NCBI GenBank assembly: GCA_036937835.1
Contig: CM072874.1
Location: forward strand, 15,452,001 to 15,516,000
Direction: 5' to 3'
DNA: 64,000 nucleotides
From: Pampus argenteus
Lineage: Eukaryota; Chordata; Actinopteri; Scombriformes; Stromateidae
In this document: positions 36,369 through 50,293 of the stretch, piece by piece
Layout: each line of letters starts with the position of its first letter
Numbering within the stretch: the first letter of the stretch is position 1
Position numbers and translations under genes: made by a program
Notes under the pieces: model-generated
What the model was told of the DNA's origin: nothing
Seen by the model: the letters and a program-made list of their open reading frames with translations, nothing else
The model's database searches: none

Positions 36369-37499
36369 GCAGATTTTACTGTTGTAAAATGAGGTCAAAG
36401 GTGAAATTTATAGTTTTGGTTTGCACACACCTCCCAGCGCAGTTTTGCAGTGATCTAAACACACACCAACATCAAGCCAGTTACATTTTAAAATATTTCT
36501 TCTTCACCTAAAATCTGAGCTTTTCCTAAATAGTCACCAGAGTGAAACATCTAAATATTTATAAACCTGAGGGAACACATACAAAGAAATGTATACATCC
36601 CCTCTCCTTCCTCCCATATTTTGCATTTAGCTTTTCTTCCATTATCACTGCACACAACCTCAGTACAGTCTTTTAGTAAATAAGTAGAAACGCAATTCTG
36701 CTGTTTAGCACCTAAAAAGGGGAATTTTCCTCAGTAAATATCCTCTATAAGGTGCTTTCAGACAGCCAGCGATTGCCTCTGAAGGCACCACTGGGAGCTG
36801 AACACATACAGCTGATGATTTATATACTTAGACAAAATCTTAACCAGACAGTCGGTAAAAGAACCACAGACCCAGCATGCTCTCCTGACTCCTCATTGGC
36901 TGCTACACAACACAGACACACATCTATAGCTGCTGCAGAAAGCTTACAGATGTAATAACTATGCCTGTGTGTGTGTGTGTGTGTGATGTTATTAATCCAT
37001 GACTGCATGTGTATTGGTATGTTGGGAGTGTGTGTGATGTACCGTATAAGCATGTTTCTCCATTAATGCTCTGCTGATCCCTGGTATGTTCAGAAATACA
37101 TGGAAGGCATTAGGATACTCTCTCTCTCTGTAAGATAGCAGTATTGAAAAGGTTGATTACATGTTAGAGCTTGCCGCTCTAGTTTCTGTATCTCAGTACT
37201 ACAACCCCCTACATCCTTTTTATTGTGACCAGTTTCACACATCATGTCCCCTCTCCAGCAGGGTCAAAGGTCAGGGAGCAGCTGTAAGCGATGCTGCCTG
37301 CAGCAGGAAGGAGCTCCAAGGGCGCTGAGACGAAGCGTTCGCCGCCATCCAGCCAGTCAGTGACCTTCCAGCCTGCTGCTGTTATCCAGCTGTTAATAAC
37401 AGTGTTATCCTGTTGTCATTTACACTGTTAGTCAGCATCAGCTAACGGTGAAGACACGCTGGAAGTAAACAAACTACATGCTATCACCTTGCTCATCGC

Positions 37500-37965
37500 T
37501 GCGGTGGTGGGGGACGTATTCAGGTCCTTTACTTAAGCAAAAGTACAAAGGTGTCTGATATGATTCTATATGACATTATCAGACTGTTAATACTGGATAC
37601 ATTTAGATTAATCTGAGGGATTGTGATGTGATTAATAAGAAAGGATATTTTTGCTTTGTTTTGTGTATTATTGGATAGTTTGACCTCTTTTGGTGTTTAA
37701 AGTTTAGAGGGGAACTGCTAACAACTTGACAGAAGACACAACTACACACTGATTATTACAAGACAAGTTTGGAAACTGCTGGTTTTACCTTTGATAATGT
37801 GTTGTATTTGATAAGTTTGTTATATATATATACACACAGTATTTTAATTAAATAAATGGCAAGATAAACTACTGACTAAAGATGGAAATACTCAAGTACA
37901 TGTAACTCTAAATTCTACTTATGTACAGTACTGGAGTAAATATACTCGAGTAGTAGCAAGTTTGC
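37500..37965 (+). mobile_element. Diverged copy of the CAGTGRTGG-type MITE
   Basis: GCGGTGGTGGGGGACGTATT and CAGGTCCTTTACTTAAGCAA followed by AAGTAC correspond to the left end of the element at 49322. ATGTACAGTACTGGAGTAAA followed by TATACTCGAGTAG corresponds to the right end. The extreme right terminus is eroded. Confidence 0.6.
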
Positions 37966-40900
37966 TCATTAGCAACCTGCAGGGGGTTTTTTTTGTGACG
38001 TTGTGCCAAGCTGCACAGTTTTTGTTTGTTTGTTATATGTGTATTATCATGGAGGCCCAGGATGTATAAAAGAGGGATTCTTTAAGTACAAGTTTGCAGT
38101 TTTTTTCTGTGTTTTTCTTTTTGGTTTATGAACTATTTGGTTTAGTTTTTATTATTTGAGGCATTTGGGGTTTTTTTTTTTAATTGTGTTGATACAACAT
38201 CGTCCTCCCCTGCCTCTCTGTTTCCTTCTTTGACGCATTTCTCTTTAAGATAGTGGGAACCAGGAATCAGGAGGCGGTTGCTGTTGTTGTCAGCTGCCCA
38301 GCCTCAGGGCCTCACAGCTGGGGGACACTTCTGCATGGCCCTGGGCCAATCCTAGAGCTCCAGAATTGACCCAGTGTGAAGGAATGTGTGTATTCATCAG
38401 CAGCAATATTAACAACAGCCCAGCATATCTATCTGTCAAAAGAAAGAGCGATAAAATTGTCAGCAGTTTGTGATGTTGTAAGAAGATTAAATAATAAAAA
38501 TGTATAAGGAATGCATACACAAACACTCCATGAAATGTCTTTATCGCCTATTTTTACTCAGACTCGTGTCCTCAACATGTATAGATGTTAGCATTGTGTT
38601 TATGGAATTCACATTATGATCTTTTTTGTCATTTTGTCTTTGTTATATAGTTGTTTTGAGGCAAAATTGACCCAGTTAACCGCACATCCCCCAAACTAAA
38701 CAAAAAAATAGGTTTATTAGTATCTTCTAAAAATGCATATGACCTCAAAAATGATTCATGTGTTTTGTGACCTCCCACTTCTATGGTTAAATTTGCAATA
38801 AAAAAGACAGACCATAACACTGACATATCATCAGCTTTTAGGTTGATATGTTGAACTATATATGACAAAAGGAAAGCAGCAAATTGTCACGTTTGACAAC
38901 CTGAAACGAGAATATGTTTGGCACTTTTACTTTAAAAGTGATTCAAACTATTTATTTATTATCAAAATAGTTGCCAATATATTATATATTTGAAGACTTA
39001 TTTATATAACAGTTGAACAGTTTTACTAGCTACTAAACATTTACTATCGTCTGCAAATTATTTGACTTTTTAAAATTCTTACACCTCTAGCCAATTATGA
39101 TATTTTCTTAGTCTGAAAATAAAAAAAAACATTTGGAACCATTTTTCTTAGTTTTCACTTGTATTTCCAATTTTAAACCCTTAAATGAATCATTGTGGTG
39201 GATTTTCTTTTACAGTGTGGAGGCTCATATTCAGCCTCTTTCTTTTCTCTTAGTCCAAGTTTGTCTCGTCTGTTCGTTCTCCCTTCTCCTCTCTTCATCC
39301 CTGACTTCCCCTCTCCCTCTGTCTCTCTCTCTCTCTCTCTCTGAGCACGCTCAGCGGGGAGCGTTAGTCATGAGATGGTCTCATTAATATCTGAGAGAAA
39401 TGGCTAATGAGGGTTAATAAGACACCCAGTGGGACTGACATATGTGTCCGTGTGTGTGTGTTTGGGTTAGAGACGGTGGGGTTTTCGGGCTCAATCATCA
39501 TCGTCACCCAGCAGAGATGAATGAATGAAGAAATGGAAGCATGACGAAAAGGAGGAAGAAGGAGGAAGAGGAGAGAAGATGTTAATGCACTACACAATTA
39601 AAGTTAATAGTAATGAATACACAGCAGATTCTTTCAGACAAACCATCTGGACAAATCAGACGTGAGCCGTGTTGAGTTCAGTGTGAGCAGGACAACTGTC
39701 ACAGTCCACACAGTCAGGTGCTCTTCATTAGTTGCCATGGTAATCCCCGGAGGCAATCAGAAAGCTCATTAGTGATCTTTTTAACTTGTTTTCTACTGTT
39801 TGCTATCCCTCTGTATGTGGATTGCAATGGGTAAAACAAATTACACAAACAAAACATGATTATATTAGACAAGTGGAGTGGGATTGAATTAGATGAGTCA
39901 ATAAAATAATGACAGATTATATTATGAGATGAGATTATAACAGATGAAAGAATTGAATGTATTGGATTAAATGAGACTAGGCCAGTTCAGGTGAGACTAA
40001 TGAGCATAACAGATTAAAAAGACATGAGAATGAGCAGGCGCATTGAGACTAAACTAGTAGATTTTAATTGATGTAACAATATCAAATTATTGAATAATTT
40101 TACTAAATACGGAGCTAAGAGAGTTAGTACTGGACTAACTATGTTCACAAGGTGGACAGAAACACAACTCCAAATGAATGATAATGTTGCTGCACATCTG
40201 CTGGAAGTGGAAGGAAGCTATTGTTTGCTAACAAGTTCAACATATCAAAGGTGACAGTGTTGCGTTCACTGCTTGTTTCTGATGAAAACAAAAAGAATCT
40301 ATTTTTGCAGGTTTTAACGGTTTTATTTGCCTTAAAAGAATCAATATGGCTGCAGCTCTGAAAAAACAGAGTAGGAAGGCTGCCGACCTTCTGCGGTGCT
40401 GAAGCTGGAAAACTTTTCTCTGTATCGCTGCCCATTTACCATCCTGCTCCACCTCCCTCTGTGTTTCTCTCCCTCTCATCTATCTCACTTTCTTCTCCTC
40501 TTTTTTTAGTTTCTGTTTTCCCCTCCTCCTCCTCCTCACTCTCTCTCCATGCTACTCTCAAACACTGTTATTACTCGAGCTCCCACAATGCCTTTCTGTG
40601 CCGCCACACCTGTCCAGAGGCCAATTCACATACATATTTTAGTCAGTTCAGTGTGTTCTCTCTCATTTTGGATTAAGGTGACACTGCTATGTGGTCCATG
40701 TATGTACAGCAGCTAAAAGTACAGCAATCTTCCAAAACATCAGTGTATTTCTTCAATACGTTTAGTTTGTGTGAGGGTGTAGAAGGAAGTGTTCAGATGG
40801 GATTACCAGGCAGTACTGCATGTTGACAGTCACTGGATTATCCTTCTGTTAACATTAATCATTTCATCTTAATCCCATTATGCCAACAGGCTGTAAATTC

Positions 40901-40973
40901 ACCTCATCCCTGCTCTCCTTATTCCTCTCTACCTTCAAGCATCATTTTTCCTGCTGCCTCCTGTCACATCATA

Positions 40974-41014
40974 TCCTCCTCCTCCTCCTCCTCCTCATCC
41001 ACCTCCTCCTCCTC
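40974..41014 (+). repeat. (CCT)n trinucleotide repeat
   Basis: CCTCCT units with one CATCCA interruption. It is followed by CATGAGGAAGTGACAG. Confidence 0.9.
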
Positions 41015-41261
41015 ATGAGGAAGTGACAGTGAAAACAGCAGCTATATTAAGCACCGTTCAGGAGCGCTGACTGTTGTGTTATTGTTCACCGGGTAATAAC
41101 AGCTGTCATCTGTGAGCACACAGCGGTGGAAAATGTTAAAAATCCTTACACGGCTGTCAGCTTCACTGTTAACCTACATTGGCGAGTAAGAAGTGAAATG
41201 AAAAGAAGTTAAGAACACAACTGGAAAGGAAATGACAAAGAAGGGAAATGAAATGGTGAGG

Positions 41262-41285
41262 AAAGAAGAAGAAGAAGAAGAAGAG
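41262..41285 (+). repeat. (GAA)8 trinucleotide repeat
   Basis: A short GAA run inside a purine-rich stretch (41195-41290). Confidence 0.9.
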
Positions 41286-43659
41286 GGGATTTACAGCATT
41301 AAAGAGCTAATCAGATATTTACAAAGAGTAAGATCAACAGTCTATTTAGCATGTTGCCACACAGCCTGATAGTGAAAGTCCACTAATGAAGCTGCACTTT
41401 GATAATCTGATTACTCTTCAGTTTAGGTTCTAACCTGATTTCAGAAATGTTCACATAAGCAGGACAGCAGCTTTTATTTTTCAGATTAAGCTACTAAAAA
41501 TAACCTTGTTTAAACTGCCAGATTACTAATGGAGAAACCTAATTAAACCCTTAAATAGCTTTCTCGTAGGTTTTTATTTGCATGACAAATTCCCATGACA
41601 TGCAGGGAATGTGTCAGCACAGAAGTGGGGTCGTAGGAGTCAAAACTGTGATTAAAACTTAAACACTTAAAGCATGTTTCCAGGTGTATTGTGTGTAAAA
41701 AGTAGACTGACTTGACTTGCTGAGTTTCAGAAGAATTTGATGCGTTTTTTCTGGAAGTGAGGAAGTCTAAATGGCAAACAATACACTCATTCTAACCACA
41801 TTAGAAACTACAATTTGCAAACTAAAATCAGAAAAGAAAAATGTGTGTATTGTGATAATTCTGCTGACATTTTGATCTTTTTATTAAATATATTTCCGGT
41901 ATAAATTAAGAGGACGTCGAGGTGTGTATTATTCCTGTGATCGTAGAAAGCGGATCAAGAACGTCACTTTTACGTACAAAAGAAACCAGACAAGAAGAAT
42001 CAGAGGAACAAACAACAAACTCTTACGTAGAATTAACTTGAGCTGAGTTTCACAGCTACACTACATAAAATGTGACGCCCGCTGTCCCGAAATTCTCCAC
42101 ACCCGTCCTCATTTAAATGAAAGGAGGCAAGGATGAAATTTGGCTGCCAGAGGATGTTCAGTGGCTCCTCTGTCCACTCACCTCCCTTCCCTCCCTTTCT
42201 TTCCATTTCTTCCTCTTCTTTTCTTGCCTTTTGTATGTAGTTTGCAGATCTCGTGTTTTTTGTTTCCCTGAATCCAGAGGCAGGCTTTAATAAGGCAGTG
42301 ATGATGCAGACATATTTTGGTTTAGGTCATGTTTGCTCGCTTGGCCTCATTATTTCGAAGCCTTCCTCCATCTACACGAACAGAATCTCTCTTTCTTCCC
42401 TCTTATGAAGCAGTTTTAAGTTGCCATGTGTCTTTTTCTGACCACAGAGGTAAACTTTTACATTTAAAGAGTACAAGGAGGAATTAACAGCCACGGTTTT
42501 ACAGCTCCAAGTGGATCATCTTAATTTCTTCCAAATCCAGTGCTTTCACCTCGGGGGAGTACCCCAACACACCCAAACAGAGGAAACCCTGCCTCATCAC
42601 TGCCTGAACTTAACTCACCCTTTCAATTTCCCCTTTGATTAGCTTTAAATGTAAATGTATTTGCTCCACTGGGGCGATTTCATGCATATGCAGTTGTTTT
42701 CACCAGCTGGTTTAGCGTCAGTGTTTGAATGTAATCAGTCATACGTCTACAAGGTTTTTAAAGACCCCAGATTGTCCACTTTTTAGTATTCAAGTACGCC
42801 CTAAGATAGAGAAACTGTTCTTCATGATGGTTTGTAAATAAATAGAGTTAAGTTTAAAAAATGGTGTTGAATTTAAACGGTTTCCTATGAGGTAGGTTAT
42901 AATACTGGACTCTGATTGGTCAATAGCTCTACCAAATTAACTGGACTTCCTCTCACAATAATGGCATTTCACTCTCCAACAAGTCCTTCATTTTATTTTA
43001 ATCAATGAATTAGTTTTTTTTTTTTTATTTAGCTTGAAATTTGACAAACCCTGGTGATATCACCTCTTTTTCTCATTTGTGTCCGCCAAAAAAATTCTTA
43101 ACTCACTTACTTGCGTGGGGGCCTGGCTATGGTTTTTAATGATCTTTTTACCTGTATACCCATGTCGACTGATGAATATACAAATTTAAATTACTGATGT
43201 GTTACATTAAATTTCCATTTAACCCACTTGTTCTGGATTTTCAAATTTAATTGACTATTTTAATCTCCCACAGTTAGTCATGGATCCTAGTCACGTAGAT
43301 GGTCATAAGGTCTCTTGACCTTATTTTAACTTTTGGCATTCAGTTATTCATTCTCCTCCACACTCCTCTTCCAGACTACTAAACTAAAGTCTACAAGGAA
43401 ACTCATCTGGGCAGCTCTCAGATGCCTCCTCCTGCTGGTCTGACCACAGAAGAACTGGTCACAGTATTCAACTGCACTAATATTCTTTACTCAGCTGCCC
43501 CTTAAAGGTAGAAAAGCTAAAGTAACGGTGGGGAAAATATAGTTTTTAAAAGAAAGGGCTGCGTATCAGTAAGGTAAAGCAGTGAAGAAAAGCTCTTATT
43601 ATACCTATACCTTAATGTACACATAGTGATATTGTATGTTAAAGGTGGGCCTTTAATTT

Positions 43660-43838
43660 AGGTGGCTATAATAGTTTTGTTGCTGACCCTTGTCCACAGC
43701 AGTATGTTGCTTAGCTTTTATACCGGTCTGCTTCTCCAAACTGGAGAGGTGCCAACCAACATCTACTGCAGAGAATACACTGACTATGTGCCTCATATAA
43801 CCCTACTTAAAAAAAAAATCTAAACTATCCCTTTAACC
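43660..43838 (+). repeat. Dispersed repeat pair member ('acatctactgcagagaat')
   Basis: AACATCTACTGCAGAGAATA then CACTGACTATGTGCCTCATA and AATCTAAACTATCCCTTTAA match the copy at 21080-21170. The extra left part (GTGGCTATAATAGTTTTGTT) has no partner in this window. Confidence 0.55.
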
Positions 43839-46148
43839 TGTATGTAGTCTCTTTTACTACAGACTTCACTTGTCTCAAATGAGACCTGACTTGAGACCTG
43901 CGTTGTCACAAAGGACTTCAGAACACTGCTAGTAATTGTGTTATTGATTACTGTAAGAGAGAAGACAGAGCACAACTAAACATGTAGCTGCATAGTAACT
44001 TATTATTATTATTATATGGATTAACTGGTTTTAGAATGACCTAATTTATTTGAACACTTGCTTTAAAACCGAATCTTGTTTCACTGGGAATGTTAAGTTA
44101 TCTGAACACTTATGAGACTTTTGAAGGACTGCAAATGGTGCTTCAGGCTTTCATATCCTAATTTATTTTCTTCATAACTTGCAAATGGAAATAAATCTAA
44201 TAAGTTGGTTAAAACGTTATTTCCCGGCTTGCTTCATCATTCTGATATGATATACTGTATATAGCTTCTGTGAGAGGGGGAGGAAGTTTACAATAAACTG
44301 CTTAGAGAGCAGGCTGAGCACCAGGCATCGTTCTGTGATCAAAAACCTGTAGTAACAATAATAAAAATAAATAAATAAATAAAAATTACTGCAGCATGAG
44401 TCCCTCAGTCCCTAAGATTCTCTTTGTCTTCAGGAGAATATTAAGTCAGCTCTGCTTCATGAAATCAATTTTACTTTTAAAAATCTCCATTAAATCCTCA
44501 TTTTTCAATCACATTCTGACCAACCAGATATTGATAAAGACTAAAGAGTGATTCTAAATTAATAAATTATCAAAATAGCTGACTGAAAAACAGTTGGAAG
44601 TTTTCTGCAAAAACCGAAAGAGAAGGAGAGAAAGAAGAAAGAATTTTAATCCTGAAGTCAGCAACAAAGCGCGCACACACACACACACACACACCTTCCT
44701 AACCTCTTTCTTTTTTTAAATAAACACCAGCAAAACACAACAATAGCCTATTAAATAAAATGTTTCCATCCATCCTCCTTTCATCTAGTTTTATTTATCT
44801 TTTTATTTATCTAATTATTTGCAGAAACAAATGTCTCCTGTCCATCACCACTGTAATCAATCAGTAATCTATAGCTCCTATAGCTCCTGTATCCATTCTA
44901 TGCAAATTACTTATTGTGCATGTTGAAGCAGGGATCTATAGCTTTTGTCCAGCAGTGAATAGAGTCCAGTGCACCTATATTTGTCTTCCAATAAACCTCT
45001 AAAACTCCTCCTCCTCCTCCTCCGGCAGCTCATACAATACATAGCTCTTCTACACACCTCTTTGTGTGTGTAATTAGATTAGACTGCACATACTCCATGT
45101 GGCCCACATAACATCTCCAGAGGCTCCGTTTGAATTTTCATTCCTCAGCAGCTTTCTGCCGCTCATTAAAGTGGCGATCGTCACGCTTTTGGTTGGTTTT
45201 TTTTGTTTTTGTTTTTTGTTTGTTTTTTTGGGTTCAGCTCCATCTTTGCTGCTACATGATCAGTGGTGTGAAGTTTTTTTCTTTTCTGCAGCGCACGTCT
45301 CCTGCCAATCAAACAGCATGGGCGGGAATGTGACCGATTTTAACTTGGGTTTTCTGTCAAAGTTTGAGCTTTTCTTCTTTTTTGTGTTTATCTATTCAGA
45401 AAGTAGTAAAAACACTGTGTTGTGTGAATGTGGACTGTCCAGAGTAACAATGACTGATTTTCTACTCTACTAGATTTCAGAGACAGAAATCTTTAATTAA
45501 ATCTAATAATACATGTATATTTTATTCATAGAGCACTTTTCAAGATACTCACAGATGCTTAAAAAAGGGCTTCAAGGAGCTAAAAGTTCAAACTGACAAT
45601 CGAAATGGACAGATACAACCAGGGAGAAGCCAGAACGTGTTTAAAAAGGTATTGATACTTTTGTCTTTTTTGACACGATAGTGATAAAAGCTTGCAAGTG
45701 TAGCCTAATGAATATACATAGACCCTGGACACACATCAACATACAGACAGTGAGAGTAGACTCACAGCCCTTCTTGGTTTCCCAATAGCAGGTTTCTATT
45801 TAAAGTCCTGGTGTCAGACCTTCCCACTGGCACTTGAATGTAGCGTAACGGTTGCAGCTTTTTCACAGACTTTTCCCTGTTTTTTGTTGTTTTTTTTTTT
45901 TAAGTAGAAACATTTGCAAACCAGACTAAAGTATGGCTGTGTAAGCTCACACGGGCTGGGAACATGACCCTATAATTCATTCACTAACTTTCAGAACTGC
46001 TTGCTCTGATACTTAATAAACAACAATGAAAAACATGTATCATCTTTTTTTTCCACATTAGCAGCTAAAACATTTTCATTTCGTATCCACTGATTAAATG
46101 AAGAACATGTGATTGTTGGCGACTCCTTCACAAACCTGCAGGGTTCAG

Positions 46149-46209
46149 ATTCTCACTGTTAAGTGTGAAAAATTGGGGTTTCACTACACCAATGATAGCA
46201 GTAACCATG
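46149..46209 (+). repeat. 61-bp exact duplication, copy 1
   Basis: The segment starts ATTCTCACTGTTAAGTGTGA and ends ATGATAGCAGTAACCATG. It is identical over 61 bp to 47141-47201, in the same orientation, 992 bp apart. The bases on both sides differ between the copies. Confidence 0.9.
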
Positions 46210-46782
46210 GCAACAAGCATCAAAGATGACGATAAGGCAGGCGCACACGCGGACACACACACACACACACACACACAACCTAAACTACATCAGAGCAGTG
46301 TCTGAAGTGCATATTATTTATTTTCTGACATTTTGTGTCAGTGTTTAAAGGAGTTCCCACAATGATTCATTTACACTATACTATCTCTTTTGATGTTTTT
46401 GCTAGGGTCTTATTGCAGTGGATGAATGTGAATGTTTTTTTCTGTAAATATTAAAAATTAGAAATAAAATATGCACACCAAATCCCCACAATGGAGCAAA
46501 AAATGTCAATGACGCAAAATGATGATGATTCATGACTGTCCAGAATCTCAATTTACTGTCCAGTAAAGAATAAATTACAGTGTTTATTATGTTATTTACT
46601 TACTTTCATGGTTAGGCTCACCATTACAAGCCACACACGAAAAAAACATCAACTATAGTCATTTTAAAGATAAATAATAATGCTGTAATGCATGTTGATT
46701 TCTCTTAGAATACCTAAAGTACAGGAACATGCTTCATTTTTTTCACAAACAATGATGAATGAGAGATTGTCCTAAATTTCAA

Positions 46783-47570
46783 AGGGACCTATTATGCTTT
46801 TTGTGATATATTTTTTCTTAGTTATTTACTCTTTGTTAAACAGTTCCAAAACTTGTGAGGTAAACAGATGTAAAAATGCTCCCTGCAAGTAAAAAAATAA
46901 ATAAATAAAAAAATAAAAAAATCAGGGTTTCAACCTGCTCTGAAAGCTTTGTTTATAAAGTTACCTCTACGGCCTCCTAATGATGACATCAGATTGTTCG
47001 CACATGCCCACAAATGACCGTCTGTCCATGGTCTTTGTTGCTGAGGTTGTCCAGTCTTACATTTCGGATCTGATTCAGCTTGAGAAGATGACAATTTGAT
47101 GTAAAGGAGGAGGGAAAAAAATGAAATACTGCTACTATACATTCTCACTGTTAAGTGTGAAAAATTGGGGTTTCACTACACCAATGATAGCAGTAACCAT
47201 GCCTCTGGAGCTAGAGGAAGCTTCCTGAATCTGACCAATCAGAAGTGAGTGGGCTCTTTGGGAGAAAGGTCTAAAATACTGTAGCTAAAACAGAAAGGGG
47301 CTGCATAAGATAAATTAGGAGTTTTAAACTGTAAATCACGTAAAGATATTGCCAGACTATAAATATAGACTTGGAAATGTGCAGAATGTGTGTTGTTTAA
47401 AAAGCCTCTGAGAGAAAATCTGGTGTCAGGTGCACTGCTGTAAATCAGAGTGAACCAAGTGTTTATGTTGTCATGTGCACATCTTTCTAAATGTGAAATG
47501 TGCCATTATAAGCCTGTCTGTCCTCAGAATATAAATACAGACCTGAAATATGCAATAAAATGTGGAATAT
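46783..47570 (+). repeat. Dispersed fish repeat starting 'gggacctattatgc', with inserted 61-bp segment
   Basis: AAGGGACCTATTATGCTTTT at the left is a familiar start of an interspersed fish repeat. The middle block GAGGAAGCTTCCTGAATCTG then ACCAATCAGAAG, then GGGGCTGCATAA and GACTTGGAAATGTGCAGAAT, matches 2685-2850 in the same order. At 47141-47201 an extra 61 bp lies between CTACTATAC and the GGAGCTAGAGG block, compared with the other copy. Confidence 0.6.
47141..47201 (+). repeat. 61-bp exact duplication, copy 2
   Basis: This segment is identical to 46149-46209 and lies inside the dispersed repeat at 46783-47570, where the related copy at 2560-2870 lacks it. This suggests copy 2 is the inserted one. 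Confidence 0.9.
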
Positions 47571-47748
47571 GGAAATAAAATACATCCTCTTTAAAACACT
47601 GATAAGGAGGCTGCAGTCAGGACATTATCTGAAAATCTAATCAATCAGTCCTCTAATAATCTCTAATGAATAGCAATTCTGATATGAACATGGGGAAGCT
47701 TCTTTTCCTTTCTAGAGAGAAAAATCTACACATTATGCACTTTTCATA

Positions 47749-47753
<5 letters not shown>

Positions 47754-47813
<60 letters not shown>
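47754..47813 (+). repeat. (GT)30 microsatellite
   Basis: This is an uninterrupted 60-bp GT run, about 170 bp left of a CACG-rich array. Confidence 0.96.
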
Positions 47814-47815
<2 letters not shown>

Positions 47816-47982
47816 AAATGTCCCTGTCAGCCAGCTGCCATACAGGAGCAAAAACGACTGAACACTCACCAGTAATTACAGGAGGAGGAGAGGACGAGCA
47901 TATATGTGTGCAGGCAGCTGCGGACAGTAGACTGGATAACTATAGACAAATCACTACTACAACTAATTATACACAGCTTGTA

Positions 47983-48038
47983 AAACACACGCACGCACGC
48001 ACACACACACGCACGCACGCACGCACGCACGCACGCAG
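47983..48038 (+). repeat. (CACG)n / CA microsatellite
   Basis: ACACACGCACGCACGCACAC followed by CACGCACG repeats to 48038 adds CpG sites, unusual in this otherwise AT-rich stretch. Confidence 0.93.
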
Positions 48039-49179
48039 CAGTTTCTTGGCAGGAAACTTATTCAGCGAGTTTCTTCTGTCAAACTTTAAAACCAGAAAGA
48101 AAAGCAGATCATGATCTTGCACACATCCTTAGTCGAGCTAAATCTGCATTTCCAGGAAACTCTTTAAGAGAGAAATTAAAAGTCTGAAAATCTGAAACCA
48201 AGAGAGGGAAATATTTTATATTATTTGGTTTCATGATGGCTCCCTTTCCATCTTACGCAGACGGAGTCCTTATTTCCACGCAGAAAATCAAATCTTTGCA
48301 CAAAGTGATAACATGTCATTCTATCACATGCAGAGCAGAAGGTCACACTGAGCCTGATGGCATCCTGATACACAACACAAGAGCCACTGACTCTGAACAG
48401 TAACCCACATAGTGGCAAAGCCCCGCCCCTTCTCTTCAGCACTCTGAGACTTTATTTCAGAAAAACATATATGGTAGTCTATGGTGAGAGACAAATCATT
48501 TTTAGATACAGTTTGAATTGTGCCATGAATTACACATTATATCACTGTAGCTCATTACACAATACCTGATGTGTTTTATCCAGCAACTGTTCCTTTTATC
48601 TGACTTTGCATTAGCGTAACGTAATGCTAGCTTTACTACTCTCAACATAATGAAAAATGTTGTTAATTAATGTAACTGGCAAGTTACGAAAGTATATCAA
48701 CACAACATGTAAAGGAGTCAAAATCAAATGTAAAAAGCATCTCTTTACCTCGTTATCCCCCATCATATACAGTATAATCAGATTTTTATTTAAAGTATTA
48801 TTCTGAAGAAAACACTAGAATTGACCATCAAAAGTGAGAGATGACACAATAGATGTTGTCTTTGTAACAAAGATATACAATATTATAATGGGTCACAGTA
48901 AGCAGGGTTAGCACATGACACAATTTACAAAGCCTGATTTTTTAGCTGGATCACCATTACTATAAAATGTGATATTATTTTATGAGAAAAGAATCTCACC
49001 ACGTGGTCCTTTTAATAGCTAGCTGCCCTAGGGCTTTTGACCACATCACATGATCCTCATCAGCAGGTGCAGTTTGGAATTGAAAGAAAGACAGACATGT
49101 AGAAAAGTCAGAAGAGGAGTAATTGAGATAGATATTTTATATCTCTTTAATATAATGAAAACCTCACAGCTGTCAATGC

Positions 49180-49210
<31 letters not shown>

Positions 49211-49321
49211 CTCAGGCAGATCTTTTACTTTCATTTCCATGTGACAGGAGTGATCTGATCATCCCCTGAAGTGTTGCACACACAAGCACATTAGAGCAAC
49301 TACATCGTTGCCATGACAATC

Positions 49322-50293
49322 CAGTGATGGAAGTAGTACTCAGATCCTTTACTTAAGTAAAAGTATATAAGCTTCAGCAGCAAAATGTAGTTAAAGCAAA
49401 TCTAGGTAACCTCTTCTGAGCAGCAGCAACAACAGAGCAGCAACTCTGATGATGCCACGAGTGGTAGAGGACACTGATGTATTTACTGAGTTGATATCTG
49501 AGCAGTGAGGGTACCGCACTATTGTAACATGAGGGAACGATTTGGCTTCTGACTGATCAATATCTGAATCCACAGCAGATGTGTGTTAAAATGCTAAGAG
49601 CTAGTGTGACTTACGTTACAATCCACATCATCTTCACACACCACAGTAAACACAGTCCAGTGGCTGCTAGTATGCATCTTACCTCACTGATATAACAATA
49701 TAAGTTACATATTGGCAAGACAACAAGTGACAAGTCGCTTATTAGCTGGAAGACCCATCCGTACAGTCTCATAGAGATGAAGTTACATCCAGGCAACTAC
49801 TGTTTCTCACAGGTGATTGTACCTGCTCACCCAAGTTACATAGCATGAGAACAAGCATTTGAGGCATGAACGAATGACATCAGATTATTAATACTCAAGC
49901 ATCAGTGTTAGAGCAGCATGTTACTGCTGTAGTTGCTGGAGGTGGAGCCAATTTCAACTACTTTATATACAGTTAGATAGTTCAGTCAATTGGTCTCCAA
50001 CCAGATAAATCTGACAGGTCACGAGAGGAACGAAGAAGAGAAGAGTTCTGGTGCACAAATTGTTGTTTTTAGGACTTTTTTTTCTAATCTTTGATTTTTT
50101 GTTAAATACTGGATCCTTTGAACATTTATTGAAATGAAACCATGTGAGAAGTTTACAGGAAAAAATCACTATTTGGTCAAGCTATTAACAACTCAGACAT
50201 CTGAAATGTGAAGCATGAAGTAGCAAATGGTACGTCAAAATTGTACTGAAGTATAGTACTTGAGTAAATGTACCTAGTTACGTCCCACCACTG
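49322..50293 (+). mobile_element. MITE with CAGTGRTGG-type termini (fish 'acttaagtaaaagta' repeat)
   Basis: The left end reads CAGTGATGGAAGTAGTACTC then AGATCCTTTACTTAAGTAAA. The right end on the minus strand reads CAGTGGTGGGACGTAACTAG then GTACATTTACTCAAGTACT. These inverted termini and the ACTTAAGTAAAAGTA motif are those of a very abundant fish repeat. I could not find a matching 8-bp duplication. The roughly 970-bp length suggests either a longer family member or extra inserted sequence in the middle. Confidence 0.65.

Larger units (their letters stand above)
36370..46148. other. Intergenic region, part 4
   Basis: No gene is recognised. A MITE copy lies at 37500-37965, a dispersed repeat at 43660-43838, and trinucleotide runs near 41 kb. 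Several pyrimidine-rich tracts occur (39230-39345, 40440-40555, 42165-42235). Confidence 0.65.

Noticed and set aside
45099..45473. 124-codon open frame on the plus strand
   Set aside because: It is Phe/Leu-rich because of T-rich runs, has no signature of a known membrane protein family, and has no splice or promoter support.
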